The position numbers and the translations under genes are program-made. Below the pieces are notes generated by a model that did not search any database, was not told where the DNA came from, and saw only the letters and a list, made by a program, of their open reading frames with translations. 7,444 nt of DNA from Candidatus Moraniibacteriota bacterium (GTDB lineage Bacteria; Patescibacteriota; Minisyncoccia; Moranbacterales; GCA-2747515), in contig JALWAF010000127.1 in the NCBI GenBank assembly GCA_027016355.1, positions 417 to 7,860 of the forward strand, read 5' to 3'. Shown here one piece after another: positions 5,795-7,444 of this stretch. Every line of letters starts with the position of its first letter. Positions within the stretch are counted from its first letter, which is position 1.

Positions 5795-6244
5795 ATGCAA
5801 ATAAAAAGAGCATTTATTGATGTGGCTGGTAATTTTGCAGTTTTTCGTGAAAAGGGTGGTAAAAATAATTGGTTTCATATGAGAATTGTTGAGAATGAAC
5901 AATACATAAAACCATTAGATCCCAAAAGTGATACATGGAATGGTTTTTTTGGTAGTCATAGGTTACATATTTATAATAGATGGTTGTATCGTGGAAATCG
6001 TACGGTAAAAGCAATAAAAATTGTTGGCTCAGATATTGATCTCGATATGATTATTGCCATTATGGAGATACAGAAACAAAAAATGGCAAAAAGATTGGAA
6101 AAATTTCGCCATAAACATCCGAGAAATGAAGGTTATTTCAACACAGATGTTGTTTCTGCTTCATCTCGCACAAAACTTGCACAACAACGAGAAACGTGTG
6201 CAAATATAGTCTTTCCTTCTTGTGGTACATACGATGGAAAGTAA
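5795..6244 (+). CDS. 149-residue hypothetical protein
   Basis: I do not recognise this protein. It begins MQIKRAFIDVAGNFAVFREK and is soluble, basic and rich in aromatic residues in its first half, with predicted strands at about 3-18, 26-38 and 54-75 (FFGSHRLHIYNRWLY, then VKAIKIVG at 71-78). A helix spans 82-107 (DLDMIIAIMEIQKQKMAKRLEKF). The tail from 110 is probably less ordered and has two cysteines, C135 and C143. There is no signal peptide or membrane segment. A strong AAGGAGA site lies 5 nt before the ATG, and the gene starts 12 nt after the TIM-barrel gene, so it belongs to the same operon. An intrinsic terminator follows 25 nt after the stop, making it the last gene. Its role is presumably tied to the TIM barrel by co-transcription, but nothing in the sequence shows how. 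Confidence 0.8.
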   Translation: MQIKRAFIDVAGNFAVFREKGGKNNWFHMRIVENEQYIKPLDPKSDTWNGFFGSHRLHIYNRWLYRGNRTVKAIKIVGSDIDLDMIIAIMEIQKQKMAKRLEKFRHKHPRNEGYFNTDVVSASSRTKLAQQRETCANIVFPSCGTYDGK

Positions 6245-6269
6245 AAAAAGAGGCTAGGAGGCAAACAAT

Positions 6270-6308
6270 AATCGGAGAAAATACAAACGTATTTTCTCCG
6301 ATTTTTTT
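6270..6308 (+). terminator. Rho-independent terminator of the plus-strand operon
   Basis: Perfect 15-bp stem: AATCGGAGAAAATAC at 6270-6284 and its exact complement at 6289-6303, closed by a four-base AAAC loop. A run of seven T residues begins at 6302. It lies 25 nt after the stop of the 149-residue gene. The stem bottom also supplies A residues on the other strand, so weak function for the opposing gene is possible, but the orientation clearly favours the plus strand. Confidence 0.93.
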
Positions 6309-6395
6309 GTAACGGACAACTTGATTATAATATATTTATGCACATTTGTAGTATACAGGGATCCAGCCCCTGTTTTTATGAAAATATTTGTGGCA

Positions 6396-6420
6396 AAAAC
6401 AGGGTTTGGAGCCCTGTTTT
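6396..6420. terminator. possible bidirectional terminator hairpin (repeat unit B)
   Basis: AAAACAGGG and CCCTGTTTT form a perfect 9-bp stem with a seven-base loop. On the minus strand the stem is followed by a run of five T (complement of 6395-6399), placing a plausible terminator 33 nt after the stop of the lamin-tail gene. On the plus strand it ends in TTTT and then AGTTTT, which is weaker. It may therefore end the minus-strand transcript. Confidence 0.45.
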
Positions 6421-6427
6421 AGTTTTG

Positions 6428-6457
6428 TGTAGTGGACGGTCGCGACCGTCCACTACA
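6428..6457. repeat. perfect 30-bp palindrome
   Basis: The left half is TGTAGTGGACGGTCG and the right half, starting at 6443, is its exact reverse complement with no spacer. It is 60 percent GC in an AT-rich window. The minus-strand lamin-tail gene ends inside it: its TAG stop is the complement of 6453-6455. With no loop it would work better as a protein-binding or cruciform-forming site than as a terminator. It is probably the distal part of the REP-like cluster. Confidence 0.9.
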
Positions 6458-7444
6458 ATTTATCTTGGCAAAAATGTAGTTTTTTTGATTTAAAAATTGT
6501 AGGTTTATCACAGGGATTTATGTTTTGATATTTTGGTAAATAGACGGGAGATTGAGAGGTAGATTTTTTTGTAGATAATTTTTGCGTTGTGTGTGAGGCT
6601 AAAATTAATTTGTTAAGTAGGGCATTAATATAGTTTGCTATATTATCTAAGAGTGTAGTTTTGTTGGAGGACGTTTTGTTATTGGCTTCATCACTAGAAT
6701 TATATATAGCATTGTACGCTACCAGACTTTCTAGTTTTTGTTGTGACAATATTTGTTCATTGTGGAGTGCCTGATTTATTATTTCTTGAGTTTGTTTTAT
6801 TTTTTCCAAATCTTTAGGAACAAACCATTGCCAAACACCATCAATTTTTTCATAAGTAGCATTATCTGGAATTGAAATGTCTTTGTCTCCATATTCTAGT
6901 TTATCCGATATACTACCACTAGGTCTACGAACTTCTATTGCGCCAGTTTTATTTGGAAGTGTAAGTGCACAATATTTTTTTGTAATTATTTTTGTTTGTC
7001 CAGATTTGATAGTGAGCTTTTTGTTTATCGGATGATTTACAAGTTTTTTCTTACTTGTTCCTGTGGCAATGCTCCAATTTTGCAAATTAATTTTTTTGTG
7101 GGAATTATTTTTTATAATAATATATTCTACCCCCGTATCTTTTCCAGCAGGATTTGGAGATATTTTTGTTATTTTTATATCATATTTAGGATATTTTTTA
7201 ACTTTGATTATAAAATCTTTTGTAATCTCTTCGCTTTCATCTTGGATGCGAACAGAGGCATGATATGTGCCAGTCTTATCATATTTATGTCTAGTTTTCC
7301 ATATATAACTTTTGTGTCCATCACCAAAATCCCAACGAACCTTCAATTTTTCGCCATCAACATCCTTTGCTTTTGCGAAGAAGTCCGCATACACATTTTT
7401 GTAAACCTTTTTATCAATATTAAATTTAGTTATAGTAGGTAAAT
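6453..7444 (-). CDS. PKD and lamin-tail domain protein, C-terminal part
   Basis: The frame is open to the right edge, so the start is outside the window and 329 residues are visible; the GTG at 7392-7394 is internal. Residues about 1-85 are a PKD domain: a strand with FNIDKKVYKNVYADFFAKA, the signature WDFGDG (37-42), then the HKYDKTGTYHASVRI segment (52-66). Residues about 87-185 fit a lamin-tail domain: ITKISPNPAGKD, VEYIIIKNNSHKKINLQNWSI (105-125, the E-x-I-x-I-x-N pattern), TIKSGQTKIITKKYC and SISDKLEYG. WQWFVP (204-209) follows, then a Lys/Asn/Ser/Gln-rich low-complexity tail of about 120 residues. Such proteins are usually exported and surface-bound, often with further domains or a nuclease upstream; the signal peptide is not visible. 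No obvious C-terminal anchor is present. The stop codon falls inside a repeat, so the last few residues may not be ancestral. Confidence 0.85.
   Translation of the reverse strand, partial: LPTITKFNIDKKVYKNVYADFFAKAKDVDGEKLKVRWDFGDGHKSYIWKTRHKYDKTGTYHASVRIQDESEEITKDFIIKVKKYPKYDIKITKISPNPAGKDTGVEYIIIKNNSHKKINLQNWSIATGTSKKKLVNHPINKKLTIKSGQTKIITKKYCALTLPNKTGAIEVRRPSGSISDKLEYGDKDISIPDNATYEKIDGVWQWFVPKDLEKIKQTQEIINQALHNEQILSQQKLESLVAYNAIYNSSDEANNKTSSNKTTLLDNIANYINALLNKLILASHTTQKLSTKKSTSQSPVYLPKYQNINPCDKPTIFKSKKLHFCQDKL

Larger units (their letters stand above)
6348..6457. repeat. REP-like mosaic: two hairpin units plus a terminal palindrome
   Basis: This stretch lies between two convergent genes and contains three nested inverted repeats. 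Unit A (6355-6376) and unit B (6399-6420) are direct copies of the pattern ACAGGG, seven variable bases, CCCTGTTTT. Each folds on itself: A with a 6-bp stem, B with a 9-bp stem at 6396-6404/6412-6420. The units can also pair with each other over 10 bp (6368-6377 with 6395-6404), giving a switchable structure. The third element is the palindrome at 6428-6457. Such GC-rich hairpin clusters just after stop codons resemble REP/BIME elements mobilised by IS200-like (RAYT) transposases. No transposase gene is in the window, so this is a non-autonomous element at most. Confidence 0.65.

Noticed and set aside
6326..6331. TATAAT box after the terminator
   Set aside because: The matching -35 position is a T-run with no consensus, and nothing downstream on the plus strand is a gene.
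6348..6457. CRISPR array
   Set aside because: Only two related hairpin units with variable centres are present, no regular spacers and no cas genes.
6339..6492. Plus-strand short frame starting at ATG 6339 and running through the repeats
   Set aside because: Its codons come from the hairpin units and palindrome, it has no ribosome site, and it overlaps the convergent lamin-tail gene.
6996..7442. Plus-strand frame of 148 codons, Phe/Ile-rich
   Set aside because: It is opposite clear PKD and lamin-tail domains; its hydrophobic look comes from complementing Lys/Asn-rich codons.
1..7444. UGA recoding, as in some Patescibacteria, because no gene ends in TGA
   Set aside because: Eight stops are too few in an AT-rich genome, and all conserved proteins read full length with ordinary glycine and tryptophan codons.

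Overview
The window looks like a fragment of a low-GC bacterial genome, most plausibly a Candidate Phyla Radiation (Patescibacteria) member. This is an inference from four things: strongly AT-rich sequence, small tightly packed genes, a yebC-ruvC pair followed by ATP-grasp/7TM genes, and a lamin-tail/PKD surface-type protein. No rRNA or marker tree is available here to confirm it. All genes read normally with the standard code. Of the eight visible stop codons seven are TAA and one is TAG.

Layout. (1) Positions 1-4720, minus strand, is one probable operon read right to left: yebC, ruvC, a stand-alone seven-helix membrane protein of the 7TM_transglut type, an alpha-L-glutamate-ligase-like ATP-grasp enzyme fused to a RimB-type aspartyl protease domain, a cyanophycin-synthetase-like ATP-grasp protein, and the start of a second, paralogous ATP-grasp protein that runs off the left edge. 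Gaps between genes are 7-64 nt. None of these genes has a recognisable Shine-Dalgarno sequence. (2) Positions 4721-4893 form a divergent intergenic region with a 25-bp imperfect palindrome. (3) Positions 4894-6244, plus strand, hold a compact three-gene operon: a 57-residue charged protein, an endonuclease-IV-like/xylose-isomerase-like TIM barrel, and a 149-residue protein I do not recognise. Each has a strong Shine-Dalgarno sequence, and the operon ends at a textbook intrinsic terminator. (4) Positions 6348-6457 hold a cluster of REP-like hairpins ending in a perfect 30-bp palindrome. (5) Positions 6453-7444, minus strand, hold the C-terminal part of a PKD plus lamin-tail-domain protein whose start lies beyond the right edge and whose stop codon lies inside the palindrome.

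The most interesting system is the ATP-grasp cluster. Three ATP-grasp ligases, one fused to a protease domain, sit next to a membrane protein from a family usually fused to an inactive transglutaminase. This suggests a membrane-associated pathway that joins amino acids or peptides by ATP-dependent ligation and trims or edits the product. Its substrate and product cannot be read from the sequence. The second candidate is the small plus-strand operon, where a TIM barrel with an apparently complete metal site is flanked by two unrecognised proteins.
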